A DNA stretch of 64,000 bases, taken from Monarcha castaneiventris obscurior. Taxonomy: Eukaryota > Chordata > Aves > Passeriformes > Monarchidae. Position numbers and translations under genes: made by a program. Below are positions 12,386-27,402 of this stretch, one piece after another. The stretch's first letter is position 1. Every line of letters begins with the position of its first letter. The notes beneath the pieces are model-generated. The model made no database searches, had not been told where the DNA came from, and was given only the letters and a program-made list of their open reading frames with translations. Location of the stretch: positions 14,680,001-14,744,000 of the forward strand of contig JAMPIT010000059.1 of assembly GCA_026261815.1 (NCBI GenBank), given 5' to 3'.

Positions 12386-14788
12386 GTTGGGCCTGTGCAG
12401 AGCCAGGGGTAGATGTGGCTGTGAGCCCTTAGGGTGGCTGAGGGATTGCTCTGGCTCCCGATGCCTGGCCGTGCTCAGCAGGCTGTGTGATGTACGGAGC
12501 GTTGTGTGCCGAGGTTCTTCCAGTGGGACACGGCAGCTTTGGCACCCAGGGCTGTGCAGTCTGAGGGCACAGTGTTTTAAGCTGGAGAGACACTTGATGA
12601 GAGGTCAAGATGGTTATTTGCATTCCTGATGAGATGATTAGTAGACAGTGTTCATGGCTCTCATTAGAGACCTGTGGAAGATTGGGATCAAACAGAAGGA
12701 TCTCTGTGTGTGTGTAATTTATGAGGCCTGCTGCACAAACCTTCATTCGAACTCTTAATTGTTCCACAGTGGCAGTGGGGAGGAGAAGCTGGAAAATGCT
12801 AATTGTGTCCTGTGCTCTCAAATGGGAACAAAGGCAGCCATGGCATGTGGCCCACAGAGGCTTAGATGCTCCTCTGTGCTGTGGATCAGGAGCGCAGTGC
12901 AGGGGGATCTGATTTTCATATCCACTGAATGTCAGAATAGAGCTGATGATTGGCTTTTTTTGTATAGAAATACCCATTTAAAAAAAAATAATTGAAATCA
13001 AAGGGCCAGGCTCTTTGGTCCAAAACTATTTGTTCTTGGTATTTGTCACATGCTTAGTTGACTGAATTAATCAAATGGAAAATGCTTTTTCCCAAACCGG
13101 AAAACTTTCATGAAAAGAAATGTATTACACCTATTTTTTAAATTTAAAAGCAAAATACGAAAAGATCCATCTTCTCTGCTTTCTTCTCTCACCCTCTTCT
13201 ATGTTTTTCTTGGTGGCAAAATGAGAAAACTAAAAGGTTGAAGAAAAAGTTTTGAATGTGCAAAACCTAAAATATATGGATACTTTTGACTTACCAAAAA
13301 TAGGCTAGTGAAAATCAGTGATTTGTGTAAATTTACTTGTATGAAAAAGATGCATTTAGCAACTTGCAGTAACTTTGCAAGTTTCTCCACTTTGTATTCT
13401 GGTGGTACATAAACATAGGCTTAATTTTCCACTTTCTTGCCTCTGTGTGTCCTTTTCTAACTTACAGCACAGTAGCTGTTCATTTAAAACTAGTCTAGGG
13501 TATTGAATAGCCATGTCCAATTAATTTTCTTTCAGGTTATTGGCTTTTTTTTTTCTGCTATTAATTAGTACTGGAGGAAGTGGCAACTCCTAGCTCTGAA
13601 GTGTGCAATGCACTTCTTTGAGTGTCCTGACCTTCCATTAGGGTTTGGGAGCCTCTCTTCTCCATTTCCTTCGTGACACGTGTCTGAGCAAAAGCCAGGG
13701 ACTGCTTTAAGAGGGTCTGAAATCATGGGTGTGATGTGCTGCATACTTTTGAGATGTATCAGCTTCCCCCTTTTGTAAATCAAATCGTACTGCGTAAGGT
13801 GCAGATCCTGTTATATTTCAGCTTGGCTTGCTTATTCAGTGAAAGGGACATAGTTGTCCAGGTGGATGAAACTGGTTTTGAGTGTTTCAGTAATGCCACA
13901 CATGACAGAAATTCTGAGCTTCTTTGTGTGAAATTCCTTTCTTTTCAAGAGAGGAAAATCCTTGACAGGACTTTCAAAACCTGTTGTGATATTGTGGGTT
14001 AAGTAATTACTCTAGGATCCCATTAACATTTTGTTTTCTAGCCACTTTTCCAATTGTGGCAAGATGTGCAGGCAAGAAAAAAGAAATGTAAGGGAGCAGT
14101 TAGTTTGTTTGGGGGTTTGTTTGTTTTACTTCTTTAGTACATCCTGTCTGCATCTGATTCCTGGCAGCATTTTGTGACTTCCAGAGGATCTCGTGAGTGT
14201 TTTCCGTTGGGAGCCCCGAGCAGGCAGAAACCTACAAGCCAGAGCACTGAAGGTACTGAACTGCCCAAAAAGAACAGCTTCTTGCATCAGCTCTTCCTCT
14301 TTTCTCCTGTGTTGGTGTATATTGAGGCAATTGTTTAAACCAGCTGAGCTTTACTACAAAAGAAAAAAAGGAAAAAAACCACAAAACTGTCAACATTTGA
14401 AGATAAGTACAAAGACAACTCTTATTCTTCCTCAAGATCCTATTCAATCCCACATTTATTGCTGGCCTTATTTCAATACATTTGTAAAGCTTTTGAAGAT
14501 GAACTTCATCTGAAGACAGAACTGTGGTTTGGTTGTAGTGCACCTAGGAAGTGAGAGTTAGTCTTGTGTGTCAGCATCCATGCATTTAAACTCTCTGGAG
14601 CTTGAGCATTCTTGGAATATTCTCAGAGTGAGAACTGGGAGTCATCTAGGCTGAAGAAGAAAAGGTCTAAGCCACAAAAACCATAGACAGAAGCAATGCA
14701 GGTTGCAGCTCTTTAGTGCTGTATAAAAGGAAACTGTTAAACATGTTCATTTGGTAAGCAAACCAGTTCATGAACTGTATTGTACTGC

Positions 14789-14803
14789 TTTTTTTTTTTT
14801 TTT
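14789..14803 (+). repeat. T15 homopolymer
   Basis: Run of fifteen T in the RNF152 intron with no associated element recognised. Confidence 0.8.
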
Positions 14804-17800
14804 GTAAATGCCTCCAATTCATCAGCTCCTGTTCTAAGATAGATTGCTGGCATATTACCTTCTGTAGCCAAAAATCAAGAAGAAAGAGGTTTGTACGAAT
14901 ATCAATTTCAGCAGACTGCTTGGAATCTCAAACTGCTCATTAGGTTTCTCTGAATTATCAGGTGATGTATTTGGTATCTGGTGTTTTGTATCAGAAGTAC
15001 ATAATGTAAATAAATTTGATTAGAAGAGTGCTCATACACGTTCTGTCAGTCCTTGGACTGGATTTTTCTAGCTTTGTAAAGCACAAAACTCCAGGTATTG
15101 GCAAAATGTCTTCCTGTGAATGCCTTTCCTGTAAAAAGCTGGTGCAAAGTAATTCTGTTCTATCAAAGGGAAAGACTTGTAGATGTGCTCCTCCTCCCAA
15201 AACCATACAGGTCTCTGTGCTACTTGGAGGATGCATGTTGATGATTTAGCTCTTCCTTCATCACAGTTCAAGTGTCCCTCTTTCCCTGTGCCTTGGCTGC
15301 TGCTGCAAGGCCTCCTTACAGGTCTTGCACCGGTAGAGGGAGGTGCCCCTGTCCTTACCTGTTGAGAAAAGGTGCTTGGCATCTGGGAGGCACAGATACC
15401 ATATTGCAAGCCTTCCTGGGAAAGCTGAGGCAAATCAAAAAGGAAAGAAGAGAAAGAGAAGCAGGGTCCTGCAATCTACGCACTGTCTGCTTCCTAGGTC
15501 TTAGTACAGTGGCTTTTTGAAAGCAATGAAATTAGATGGCCATGTGCCCAGTGCAAGAAATTATTCACTCCAGTGTATTTATTTTTATAGTGAAATTGCA
15601 TTTTCATATCTCCGTGAGAGAGACTGTAGCAGGATACAAACCCAGTGAAGCATTTCTTTTTGTGGACATAGCGAGTTTGGCACAGCTGTGCTGAAGCTTG
15701 CTACTCTCTTCATGAAAACACACTGAGCTGGGAACACTGCTGGTTTGCATCCTCTCTGAGGAAATTCGGCGATGCAGCTGTGGTGGATGGACATTGTATT
15801 TCATCACGCTCCAGATGGACGTTGCTGTGCAGGAAAAGATGCACCAGACAGGCATAGCTTTAGTAAAGTTAATGTGACTATGTTTTCACAGTGAAACACG
15901 GGAGTAAGAGCTACCTAGAAAATAATTTAATTTTACTTTCTAGTGACTCAGGAATGCGAACACTTCAGATTTGAGGCACATTTCTTAAAGGTGTTTTACA
16001 TTCCAGTGCATTGAAATTAATATGCATGTAAAAGCTTGAGAGTATGAAGTCTGTGCTTGTGAATTGGGCAGTTAGTGGCTTGGCCCACCTGCATTTTGTG
16101 TTTAGGTGCAAAATAATTTGCATTAGCAGTAGACCATTCCATGTGCATATAGCATGTGTTAAACCTAATCTGCACCCAGAGTAGTTCTGAGAAATGTAGG
16201 AGGCCGTGTAGTTAAGATGGGCTACTTTTGGGAGGTCGATAATTGTGTCTTGTCTTGAAAACAGAAGAGGGGGAAGAAAAAATTTGAGGCGAGATGGTGG
16301 GGGTTATGTAAGTGTAGTAGTTAGGATCCAGTCCACTTCGAGTAATGCACTGTTGATGTTAAAGAATTACTCAGGGCTCTGTTTCAACTGGTCTTCAGAA
16401 TGACTCAGTGTAAGAACCGAGGTCATGTGGATTTTTTTTAAAAGACCTATTGGACTAATTAGGCTATGTTATGTGGCTTAGTATTAGTTAAGCATGCCCA
16501 GAGTTACTGGTATGAGTTCAACCTTTAATTTTCTGCTGGAAGCAACTTCCCTTCAAAATGCAGAGATGTACAGCAGTTGTGATTAGAGATTGTAACATAC
16601 AAACCCCAAAGCATTGTAGAAAATATGGGGGAAGGAAAGAAGCTGTAGAAACTGGAAGGGGAGTTAATTGCATGACACGGGATGCACTGAACAAGCAGGT
16701 GGCTTAACACAGTGTTGCAGGGAGAAGATAGGCTGTATGAGTGTTTAGTAGCTGCTCTGACTGAGTCTGTTCATGTGCATATAGTATATATTAAAAGATT
16801 TGTGGCTGCTGTGATTATGTATAATGGCTTATTATGTAGTTGTTAGAACAAGGCAACAGAGAAGTAAGACTTTCAGACGTACTTCTTTTGCTCATTACAA
16901 ACATTCAGTTCCTCTCTCTCCACCTCTGGACATTCCAAATGTTGCTTTCATGTTATCTGTGTTCCCCCTTTCTTCCTGCTCACTCTCTGTCCCTACCCAC
17001 CTCCTGCCCCTGTCCTGGCCTCCAGCTCCCATAGGGAGACTGGTGTCTTCTCTCCTGTTGCCTTCTCCAGCCTCTTCACACACTTCCTAAACTTCAGTAA
17101 TACAGATGAAAATCAGGCAGATTTTTAGTTTCCCCTTAATTTCTGTAGTATATGTAAGTTCAAAAGATTTTTTAAAAATTTAATAAAGGTCTTTGTTCAG
17201 TGTTTGTTTCCAGATACTGTAAATGATTGGTGAAGACCTTAGATTATTTCTACAAGGAAACCCTTTGTATAAACTTCACCAAATTCTACATAGCTGAAAA
17301 AAATAATCTCTTGACCCATAACTCCAGAGGGGTAATTTTACTGAGGTTCAGACGCAGGTTTTGTATTGTAGGAAGTCTGTGTCCACTAAGGAAGAGCTTT
17401 CATCTCTCACATACTGTTTACTGTCCAGAGCCAAATTTCAAGTCTGGAAGTGTGAGGCCATGGGGAGGGTTCTCTCAAAATCAGGTCTTTGTATTGCCAG
17501 ACCAGAGGATGGTCTGATCAGATGAGCCAGCACATGCAGTGGGGTGTTTTTAGTGATTTTCATCAATTGCAGGAAGACAGAGAACTACCTGACTGTTCAC
17601 AAGGCCTGCTGGGCAAATGCACTGAAGAGACTGGAGCAATGCTGTGTTTTGTGCCTGTGATATTCATGGATGAGTGCTGGGTGTGTCAAGCCTATCTTTG
17701 CTTTTGTGTGACACGTTGGCCTCGTGCTGGCAAAGGTTACAGGGTGGCATTGAGCACCTCTTTGTCCCAGCACAATGTTCATAAAGCATGGTGTGCTTCC

Positions 17801-20800
17801 TCCAGTACAAGACTGGCTTGTCTTTCTGGTTGGATTTTGATCCAGAAAAAGTAACCCCTGCCTTCAGTGAACCACGGGGTGGGTACAGCGTGGATGTTGT
17901 ACACAGCATGTCACTACTAGGGCTGCCCAGTTTAGTGGTGGCCAGCACTGAGTCCAGAGGAGTTCTTCCCTTTTCAGCTGTGCCTGGTGTTGGCACAGCA
18001 GAAGCTAAACTTAAGCTGCCTGAATACCAGCTTAGCTAACTTATTGTTCTTTGCTGCTATTTGGTCTTCCCAGCACAGGCAAACATCACTTCATTTCTCC
18101 TCTTCAAAGGCTGTTGTTACTCGCTGCTTTTTTTCTTTCTTCCCCTCCTCCCAGTGACACCTCCAGTAATGTTTCATTGCCATGCAGAAGGAGGAAAGCA
18201 CTTTGTCAGCAGCCTACTTCAGACAGAGAAATTTATATCTTTGAGAAGCATATGTACAGAACAGCAATTACTCAGATCATCAATATTTATATAGCAGATA
18301 ATAGACATCATGGACAAGATGAATATTGTCACAAGAGCAATAGCTGCTGGGGAGGGGGGGAATGCAAAATATAATTGCCTGATTTTTTTAAATGGGATAA
18401 TTATTTAACTTACAAGTGATTGGTGAAAATAGCTTAGAGTCTGAATTAACTATTGAGTGGGAGTTATCTGCTTCTAGAAAGTAGACGAAGTGTCCTCTCC
18501 TGTCTACCCTCAGTGCACACAGTGAAAGCTGCCTGGTATGTTGTCCCTTGCATGTGGCTTTAGCTGAAGGCAATAATGGTGCCACTCTCTGAATGAGGAA
18601 TCCTATAAAATAACAAAAAAGTAATCAAGCACCTTGTTTTGAAAATTAATTTTTGTTATGTCTGCTGTGGATGGAGACTTGTGGTTGAGATAGAGACACA
18701 GTCACACATGCTTTGATTTTAAAAGCTGAACCCCAGTGGTCAGGGAAAGGTGGCCATGGTAGGGCAGGTTTTTACCAGAGCTTTGCAGCATCCTGCCTGC
18801 CAGCTGATGTGCTGCTGGCTGCCTTGGTGCTGCCCGATTGGACAGGCAGCCCAGTGAGTCCCTGTCTGGCCTCCTGGCCGGAGGGACAGCCCAGGTCATG
18901 GCTTCCTGTTTGCACAGGAGATGCAGCTCCTGATTTCTGCAAAGAGAATGCCTCCTCCCACCCACCCTTTTTAACCTTTTTATGGCAGTGTGATTATTTG
19001 TAGGGCTTTCATTCACTGGCAAGAAAAATCTGCTGGCTTGTCCTGGTTTTGAGGTGTATTAAATCAAAAACTAACTGCATGTGGGCTGTTTGCTACAGAT
19101 AATTTATTTGCTTTTTTTCTCCTGCTTGTGAAATGCCTCTGAATAGCTCAGTTTTTTCTTTATACTGACTGTCTTTTCACGTGTGACTTCAGATGAGTAT
19201 CTGAAACCCTGCACCCTCCTGACTTCTTTCAGCTGAGGGGGAACAGTGGATGGGAAGGTACTTGCTGTTCAGTGTTTACCTCAGTTGGGTTGGCTGTCAT
19301 TTGTAACGTTAATCACACAGTTTTCAAAACATTAAAGTAACTCAGGAACATTTGCAACAGAGTTGATCCACAAAAGATTTAAAGTACTGCGGTATCAAAC
19401 CTCTCTGGGCACTGTATTCTATGGGATGCATGTAACAAGGCTTCTTGTGCAATGCCCAGAGAAAAGTTGGCCCAGGAATGGGATTTGCAAAAACTGGCAT
19501 CCCAAATCAGAAGACACATGAACTTGGCTACAAGGGAGGATCAAGACAAGGGCTTCGAAGTCAGTAGCCCTCTTTCTGTTGCATGAAAATCTGCTGAACT
19601 GCTCCTTTGTATTCCTTTCTGGAGTTAGGTACCTTCCTGCTGAGTTGTAAGCAGTGGAAGAGCTAGGGCTTGCTCCCTCTGAGTCAGGTCTGATACTCAG
19701 CCCAAAGAAGCTAAGGCTGAGTTCCCACCTTTGTCTAGCAGCATTTGATCATGGGTCTTTTTCTGTTCATAAGTAAGCCCGTTAGACTCCCTGGATTCTA
19801 GCCCTTTTTCAAATTAATTTTTAATATAAAATAATTAAACATTCATTGGAGCAGGGACAGGAACTTCCTTCCCCTCACACTCACTTTTCCTTTCTGACCT
19901 GGATATTGAATTATGCACTTCAAAGTGGAATGGGGTTAAAGAGGAGGCACTGGTGCAGCTCTCATGAACTACTGAAATTCCTGGTACTTGAAACTTTAAT
20001 CTGGGAGAAGGGAAAAGAGTATTATAACTTAGTCAGATTCACCCTTAGTGAAGAAAAGTTTCCTTCTCCTTTGAGCACACCCAGGTTCTTGTGTGGGTTC
20101 ACTGAGTCTGCCACTGGCATGTGGCTTGGGGAAGTTCTGACTCTGTTGCATGCAGTTTAATTTGAGCTGAAGGCTTGTTTGAAGCTAAATTTAGGCCAGC
20201 TTTGATCTTGCAGGTAAAGCTGAGATCTCCAAAAATGTCAGTATTAAGAGTTTAGATGCTAGTTTCAGTGCCTAAGTGTATTAATAAAGGTGCTTCCTAA
20301 ATTGCAGATCACAGACCCAGTATTGCAACTATGCGTGTTTCAACTTTTTAGGTAGTACCCCCTAAGCTTTTAATGATGACAGTGTACTCTTTGCTCAGAA
20401 TTCAAGCTTGCTGGCTTACTTTCCTAGTTACCTTCCCCAGATCCCTTTGAGGCAGCCACTCTTGAGACTCTGTTGAAGGACTGTCTGCAAAAGGGTTAAT
20501 TTAAACATTATCTTCTGTGTGAGGTTCTTGAGGAAAGTAAGCACTAGATACCCCTTGGAGAGATGACTGCAGTTCTCAAGCCAGCCCTGTGACAGACACG
20601 TTCATTGCTCCTTCAGGTGCATTGCAGCTTGGAATAGCTTTTTCTCAGAGTAAGGAGAAGAACAAGGGGCCATTGAAGGGAGCAGGTTATCAGCACTACT
20701 GATATGTTAGATTATTGGATTGTGTTGAAATAATGAGTTTTTTCATCAGGCTAGATTGTTTGTACCTAATTCTCTGAATAGTTTTCGTGGTGGTTTTTTT

Positions 20801-23800
20801 TTTTTTTCATTGCAGTAACTTGCACAGGGATCTTGGAGATGATGAAAAGGATTGCTTTCCCCTCATGTTTAATGAGGTACTTGCTGTGTTTTGGTTGTCT
20901 TGTTGCATTGTAAGCCCTGATGTATTTATATTCTAGTTTGAGGATGAGGTGTTAGTGGCATGAGGAAATGGTGTGTTTGCATCCAGCGTCCAGAAGCCAT
21001 GAGCCTCTCTTAATTCCATTTCACTTCAGTGTCAAGCACTGGGGCACCACCATGGAGATTACACATCAAGGTCTTTCTGTCAGGCCGGTGCAAACTAGCT
21101 AAAGCCTTAAGGGGTTTTGGGGAGTTAAGTGTGTAAAGATCCAGTCCTGTGTAGTGGTTTTCTTTTAAGCCAAAAATGGGAAGAACCGCATGGTGCAGGA
21201 TGGAGTCAGGGATATATTGCTACAAAGATTCAGGAATGTTCTTACAGAAATCCCTCCTCCTTAGCTTCTGAGCAGTACAGTCTCAGTACAGTTTGCCTCT
21301 TCTGTGGTTTCAAGCTGGTTTGAAGATTTGCCCTGCATTGCCCTTCTGGAAGAGCTTTTCTGCATCCTAATTTTGTCAAAGTTCATTGGTTTATTTTGTG
21401 GAGGGACACCCCCAACCCCAAACAAATCTCCTTTCACTGAAAAACAGAATGGAATGGTTAGGTTTAGGAATGCTAGCACCATATCCCGTGGGAACTGTAA
21501 TTAGCATACTTTATTTTCCCATTCTTCCCTTGGGGTTTGGCTTTATGGCTGACTTCCATCTCCTCTTTTAAAGTTTAGTTGATGTTGTGGTTATGGGAGA
21601 TGCAGTCTAGCTGGGAAGCCCAGTCCTGATGGAGGTTGGGAACAAGGGTCATCCTTGAGCTGGAGTAAGCAGCATTTCACAGTTCTGAAAATGGATTGCC
21701 AAATTTCCAATTTCTAGTAGAAAGGCACCACTTCCCTTAGTACAGGTGACATAGCTGTTCATTTCATATAATTCATAAGGTCTTGAAACCCTACATTTTC
21801 ATGAAAACTCACTTTTCTCTATTTTTAAGTCATCATCTTGGCTTAATTTGCAAGCACAAAATACCATTTTTAGGGGCTTGTCCCACACTAATGAAGTGTG
21901 ATACTAGGATACTGGAGTTAGTTGTAAGTTCAAAGTACAGCAAGTATACTGACAGGATTTGCCTGAGGAGACCTCTTGTTTGGCATAAATATTTCTGACA
22001 TGTGGCATGGAACTAGACTGGGAACAGGAATAAACTACTCATCAGACTTCACATTTTACTTTCTGAAGTAGATTCCCTTCTTAAAATAGGAATCAGCAGA
22101 AATGCTGGAATTGTGTTAATTGAACAGACTGATATATAGTCAGTCCATGGAGTAGGAGATGTCAGTGTATGAAGTTTAAGGATGTCTAGAAGAGAGAAGC
22201 TGCTCAGCAGTAGCAAATTAGTTAGAATTCAGTGAAGTTGTATTACTCACAAATTTGCTTTCAATAAGCAGTGAGCTATTTTTATGAGGACTGTTTACAA
22301 CTGCTACTTTTATGGTTGGCTAATTAGCAACCCCCTTTGGAAAGAAAAATGACCCTCCTGAAAGTCTTCAAGCGTACAGAAGCTTGGATTTTTTAATCCT
22401 CTCAATTTCATGGTGTCTTCTGCCTTTCAGCTTACGATCTCTTGCAAGCTGCCATTCTCCCTGTTTGTGTGGCTTTTACAGAAAACACAAATAATAGTAG
22501 TTGAAAGGGAATTTTAAAATAGATCATGAAGTGTAGGGTATGTCAGGATGATTTTGAGGGGGTCTTAAAAAATCCAGTGGTTGTCTTTTTTGAAACCTTT
22601 TGCTGAATGTTCGAGATTTAGCCTTCCCCTCTTTATCTAAAGGTTGGGAAGGTCTGTTCCTCTCAGCCAGCGCATGTCACATGTGTTGATATTTGGGAAT
22701 TTGACCAGGACTGCTTCTCCACTGGAAGGATTCCTGGGCAAGTCTGGCTCAAATCTGCTCTTGAGAGCAGTTACTGTGAAAGGAGCTTCACCCAGCTCAC
22801 TGGAACTGCTTCATATGGAATGGTCACTGGCAGGAAGAAATGCTGACTAAACTGGACCCAGGCTGGTTTTCCCAGCTTTAAAGAAATTGTATGTCCACCT
22901 AAAAAGTGTGATACATTTTTTTAAAGCTCGTGTATAAATTTAAAATTACTTTCATGTGTAAAATAAATTAATTCATGCTATCATACTGGTGCTCCTGAAC
23001 ATCTTTGCAAAAAGGCAAGGCAAACAAGTGAAAAGCATTTTGGTAAGAAAATGTGCACTTAAAGAGGATGTTTTGCCCTTGTTCAAAAGCAGTTTAGGGA
23101 AGACTGACTTATCCTCTTGGAGTCCTGATTTACCATGCAGGTCTCTTCTGATGCAGCCGCATCCCGAAACAAGAAGGTGTGAGCTACAGGGCTACTTAAG
23201 ATAGTGAGGAGATATTTGAAGAAAAGTTAGGATTGTGTGTCATGCTGGCTTTCCTTCCTTATGTCTTTCTGCTTGGAGTTAGTGTGACCCAAAGGTAAGT
23301 GGTGGTGTATGGTGAGGGGCAGTGGAAACATAATCCCACAACTACGGGAACTTTATGGTTGTCGCTCTTGGAGGAGCTACAGTGAAAAATTGTATTTTGA
23401 GGAACCTGGCTCACTTTTTTCAGTGTTACAGGTTTACATTGCTGTGCTGCTGCTTCCTCTGCTGGCTGAAACTCCTTTATGTGGTCTGTTGGAGAAACTC
23501 TTTATCTTCTACGTCAATGGGTGGTTATGAAATGAGAACAAAAAAATTAAGATCATGTACTGGCAATTTTAAGAAGTGGTAAGAATCTACAAATTTGTCC
23601 TTTAATAAGATTATAATACTGTTGCTTTTTCAAATGAAGAGGGACACAGAGGTTCACAGCCTGTACTTGTGCATTTTTAAATCAGGATATAATACTGAGC
23701 TGGAATTTTTCAGCTCACTCCTTTAGAGGTCTCATATTCTAGCATTCATGGTGATTCCTTTGTGTCATTTTAAACAATATACCATAGCATTTTTCCATCA

Positions 23801-26800
23801 GCAAAGGCCTGTGCATTTCAGTGACCTTTACTGCTTTCTTTAGAGGGGTTATGCAATCAACATATGGGAATGAAAATATTTAATGTTATTTTTTCTTAAA
23901 AAGAGGTCTTATGCCTTTATTCTCATGGTTGTACAACTCACACCTGTGTCTTGCACCTGCATTCTTTATTTTGAGGAGCCTGAAAGTCTGCTTGCAAAAT
24001 CTGAGCTCATTTGCAAAAATCAAGCTAAAAGAAGAATATAGGTGGGTAAAACTATTGTCTTTAAAGCAAGAAGCTTTCATTCTAAAGTTCCTCCTTTGGC
24101 CCCCCACCTTGATTAAATATATGATATTTTCTTCCAAATTTAAATTCAGAATTTACAAAGGGATTGACCCTTTTCATATCTATTGACTAGTCAGTGCCAG
24201 AGAATTCTGTGTGCCTTTCTGAACCCACTTACAATGCGCTTGCCTCCTTTTTTGCTGCTTGGCAACATTGAAGCTCCTGAGAGCCCACACTAAGTGCAAT
24301 CTCCTCACTAGAGTGAAGTTGCTCATTAGAGATTGAGGTTTATTGCACCTAACAGCAAGGAGAATACTGAAGCCTCATCACCTTTTAGTTGTGCTTCCCA
24401 ATCAGGTGGGTGGAATATTGAGCTGAGCATCCATGCATCTGTTCGGGGACATCCGTGGAAGCAGGAGATCCACATAAGTTCTTGGAGCATCAACTGTGTG
24501 ACTTGAGAACTTGGAAATGCTTCTGGTGCTTCACGGTAATAACTGGATGGTTACACACTTCATTGCTGCTCAGAGTATGGGTTACAGTTACGCTTTGTGA
24601 TTTGTTTTTCCACGGGTGAATATTTTATGGTCCAAGTCCACAGTAGGATAGCAGCTAGGAAGGTGGAGTAAGCATGAACAATTGCCTCATTCTTCTTTCC
24701 ATGCTGTCAGCCCATCTTTGTGTATTAAAAGATAATCTAAAAACATGTTTTCAGCAAACTTAAGTGCAGTGCATCTAGTGCATAAACCTTGAGCTGAATT
24801 GTGCCTCTTTCAGTGGGTGATACTAGTGAACCATCAAGAAAAAAGGTGTTTATCACTTGTGAGGAAATGAGTTTGGAATTGTAGACCCAAAGGAATTTCC
24901 TAAACACAGTGGATGTCATGGCATTGATTGTGGCCCCTGTTCTGCAAGAAGGACACATTACTTTGGTTTTATTTGTTGCTCATATCCACAGATACGACCT
25001 TAAACTTTTCCAGTTTTGTGTCTATTTATATTTGGGGTCAATTTGGAGGGAGGGGGCAGGGAAATGCCAGTGATCCACTGACATATATAGGAGAGGAAAG
25101 GAAATTACTTTATGACAGATCTTTTCTGCTATTTCCCCATGAGCAGATGGATCCTATGGTACAGGTTTGCCTTTAAGGAGAGTTTAAGCTGTAAATACTT
25201 CGCTTTTTTTAAGAGGGCTGGTTATTTTCCATGTTTGTATAGCTTTTAGGTAATTCATAAAGACTTCTGGTAAAAATGCAGGGTGGTTGTTTTTTTTTTT
25301 TTCACCCAGTTGCATGACCTTCAGCACTTTTAAACTGTGAATTTTTCCAGGGTAGAATGATGTGAAAATTGCATCTTTGTGAAGCAATTCATTATCTCTT
25401 TAAATGTTGACTGCTGTGCTTGATGCCTAGAGTTGGACAAAACAACCGTCTTACACAGTTTTTCTTTAAAATTTCTTTTTCTAAGAGAATGGCACAATCC
25501 TTCTGGGTTTGAGGATAACTCCTTCCATCTCCCTTAAGTTGCACAGTGTTTTAAAGGGTCTAGTTTTGAACATTGAAGGATTGGGGGTGTTTTCAGCAGG
25601 AGCAAAACAAGGAATTGCTGTTAATGAGAGATGCAAAGACCAGGTGGGCCACAGCTCTTTGAGATGGATTTATTTCTTCTGGCTGCTGAGACATCTCAAG
25701 AGAGGCTTTACTGACAGTCACTGGTTCAATGGAAGAAGTGCAGGTGGGAGTGACTTTGCTGTGGGAGGAGTGTGAGTGTGGGGCAGGGCAGAAGGCTCAG
25801 AGCAGGGTGGTTCCTCACTGTGCCTTGAGGAACCACTTGTAGTGATGCTTCCCAGCCATGCAGGTGAGCGCTGCAGCTGTTGTGTGTGTATAGGGCACAG
25901 CTAAACAAACACACAAAGGAACTGGTTTCCTAATTGCTGGGGTCTGGTTTTTGTTGGTGGTGCTGTCTCAAAGCAGTAAAAGCCAGCGTTATTTCAGCTC
26001 TGTCCTGTGTCTGGAGGAGTGTAGGAGAGTGGTGGGAGGTAGCAAGATGCTGCCACCTCTCCATGCACAAGTTGGGAAAGCAACTCTCCCTGTCCTGTGG
26101 GGGCTCTCCCCTCAGTCAGGGAGTGAGTAATGAGCTCAGTGCTCTGGGTGTGCTGGCACCCTTTCCTTGCTTCTGGAAAGGACTGCACACGGTGCATCTC
26201 AGCTTGCTGGTACATCCCATCCAGCACCAAGGTAAAAGCTGGGACTGGCAGCATTTTCCCCTGCCGTTTGGGAGAGGGAAGGTGGAGACTATCATCCTAA
26301 ACCAAACCTCCTGAAGGGTGCTAAAGGGGTAGTGGGACAGCCAAGCAGAACTGGCTTCCTTGGTCCTGGGAGCTCCGGTGCTTTATGGTTTATATTCTGG
26401 AGTGCCACCTGCTGGCACTTGTCTCTTCGCTTGCTCTTTTCTAGAGGCATCTGCTCCAGAAGATGAGAACTCAGAGCAAAGAAGCATGAATGTTAGTAAT
26501 AAGAATAACAGTACTAATTATTTGTATTGATCTTCACAGTATTTTTTCAATCATCATGGCACTAAAGGATCCTGTTTATTGGCAAAGATCGCGCTCTGGC
26601 AGGTGTTCTGCAAACTTGGCGTGAAAGAAACTGGCAGAGGCTTCACTGCTTAGAAAATAGCGCAGTGTGAAGGAGTGGTTTAAAAAATAGAAAATGATTT
26701 TTCCAATCCATGCTGTTATTTGGCAAAATATGAAACATTTTTTAAAATTTATGGCTTGCTTTAGTAAAATGTTTGGATCATTTCTGTGGTTGGCAAAAAA

Positions 26801-27402
26801 CCCTCCAAAGCAGTAATAATTTCATTGAAAGACACCTGACAGAGAAGACACTTAGGCAAAAGTTAAGAAAATACTGACTCAACTCTAAAAAGTAAAAATT
26901 ATGTCAGTAAAGTAATTCTGAAAACCTTTTGGCTGGAAACCAAGGGATGTTGTAGTTTGGGTCACAAAGCAGATATGGATCCAGAGCTGAAATTTTTTTA
27001 TCTAAGCCAAGAACTTGTTTTGGCATATAAAAGAGGCATTTTTTGATTCTGTTTTTTAACACTGATTCGATTCCATCTTTGGGTCAAAGCCTGCAGGGCA
27101 TTAAGTCAGTGTGGTGCCTTTGGCATCAGTTTGGTTGTGTGCATTGGCATTGCCCATGTTCAGTGTGCCACTGTAAGACACAGATACAATACTATAACAG
27201 AAATAAAATAAAGAGCTCAACTGAGTGGAATATGGTCAGATCTTGCAGAGATGCATAAAGCTGTGTGTATTCACACTGTGTCTTAGGTAATCACATCCAG
27301 TGCAACACTCTCTAGACTTTTTGCCTTTTTTGCCTTCCTTGGTGAGACATCCCTAAAGCACGTCTTTGGTTCCTAACTGCTGTTCTGTGTGATGTTGCAT
27401 GG

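Noticed and set aside
19038..19060. TGTCCTGGTTTTG as a second LTR start
   Set aside because: The match ends after about 12 bases and no matching right end or body follows.
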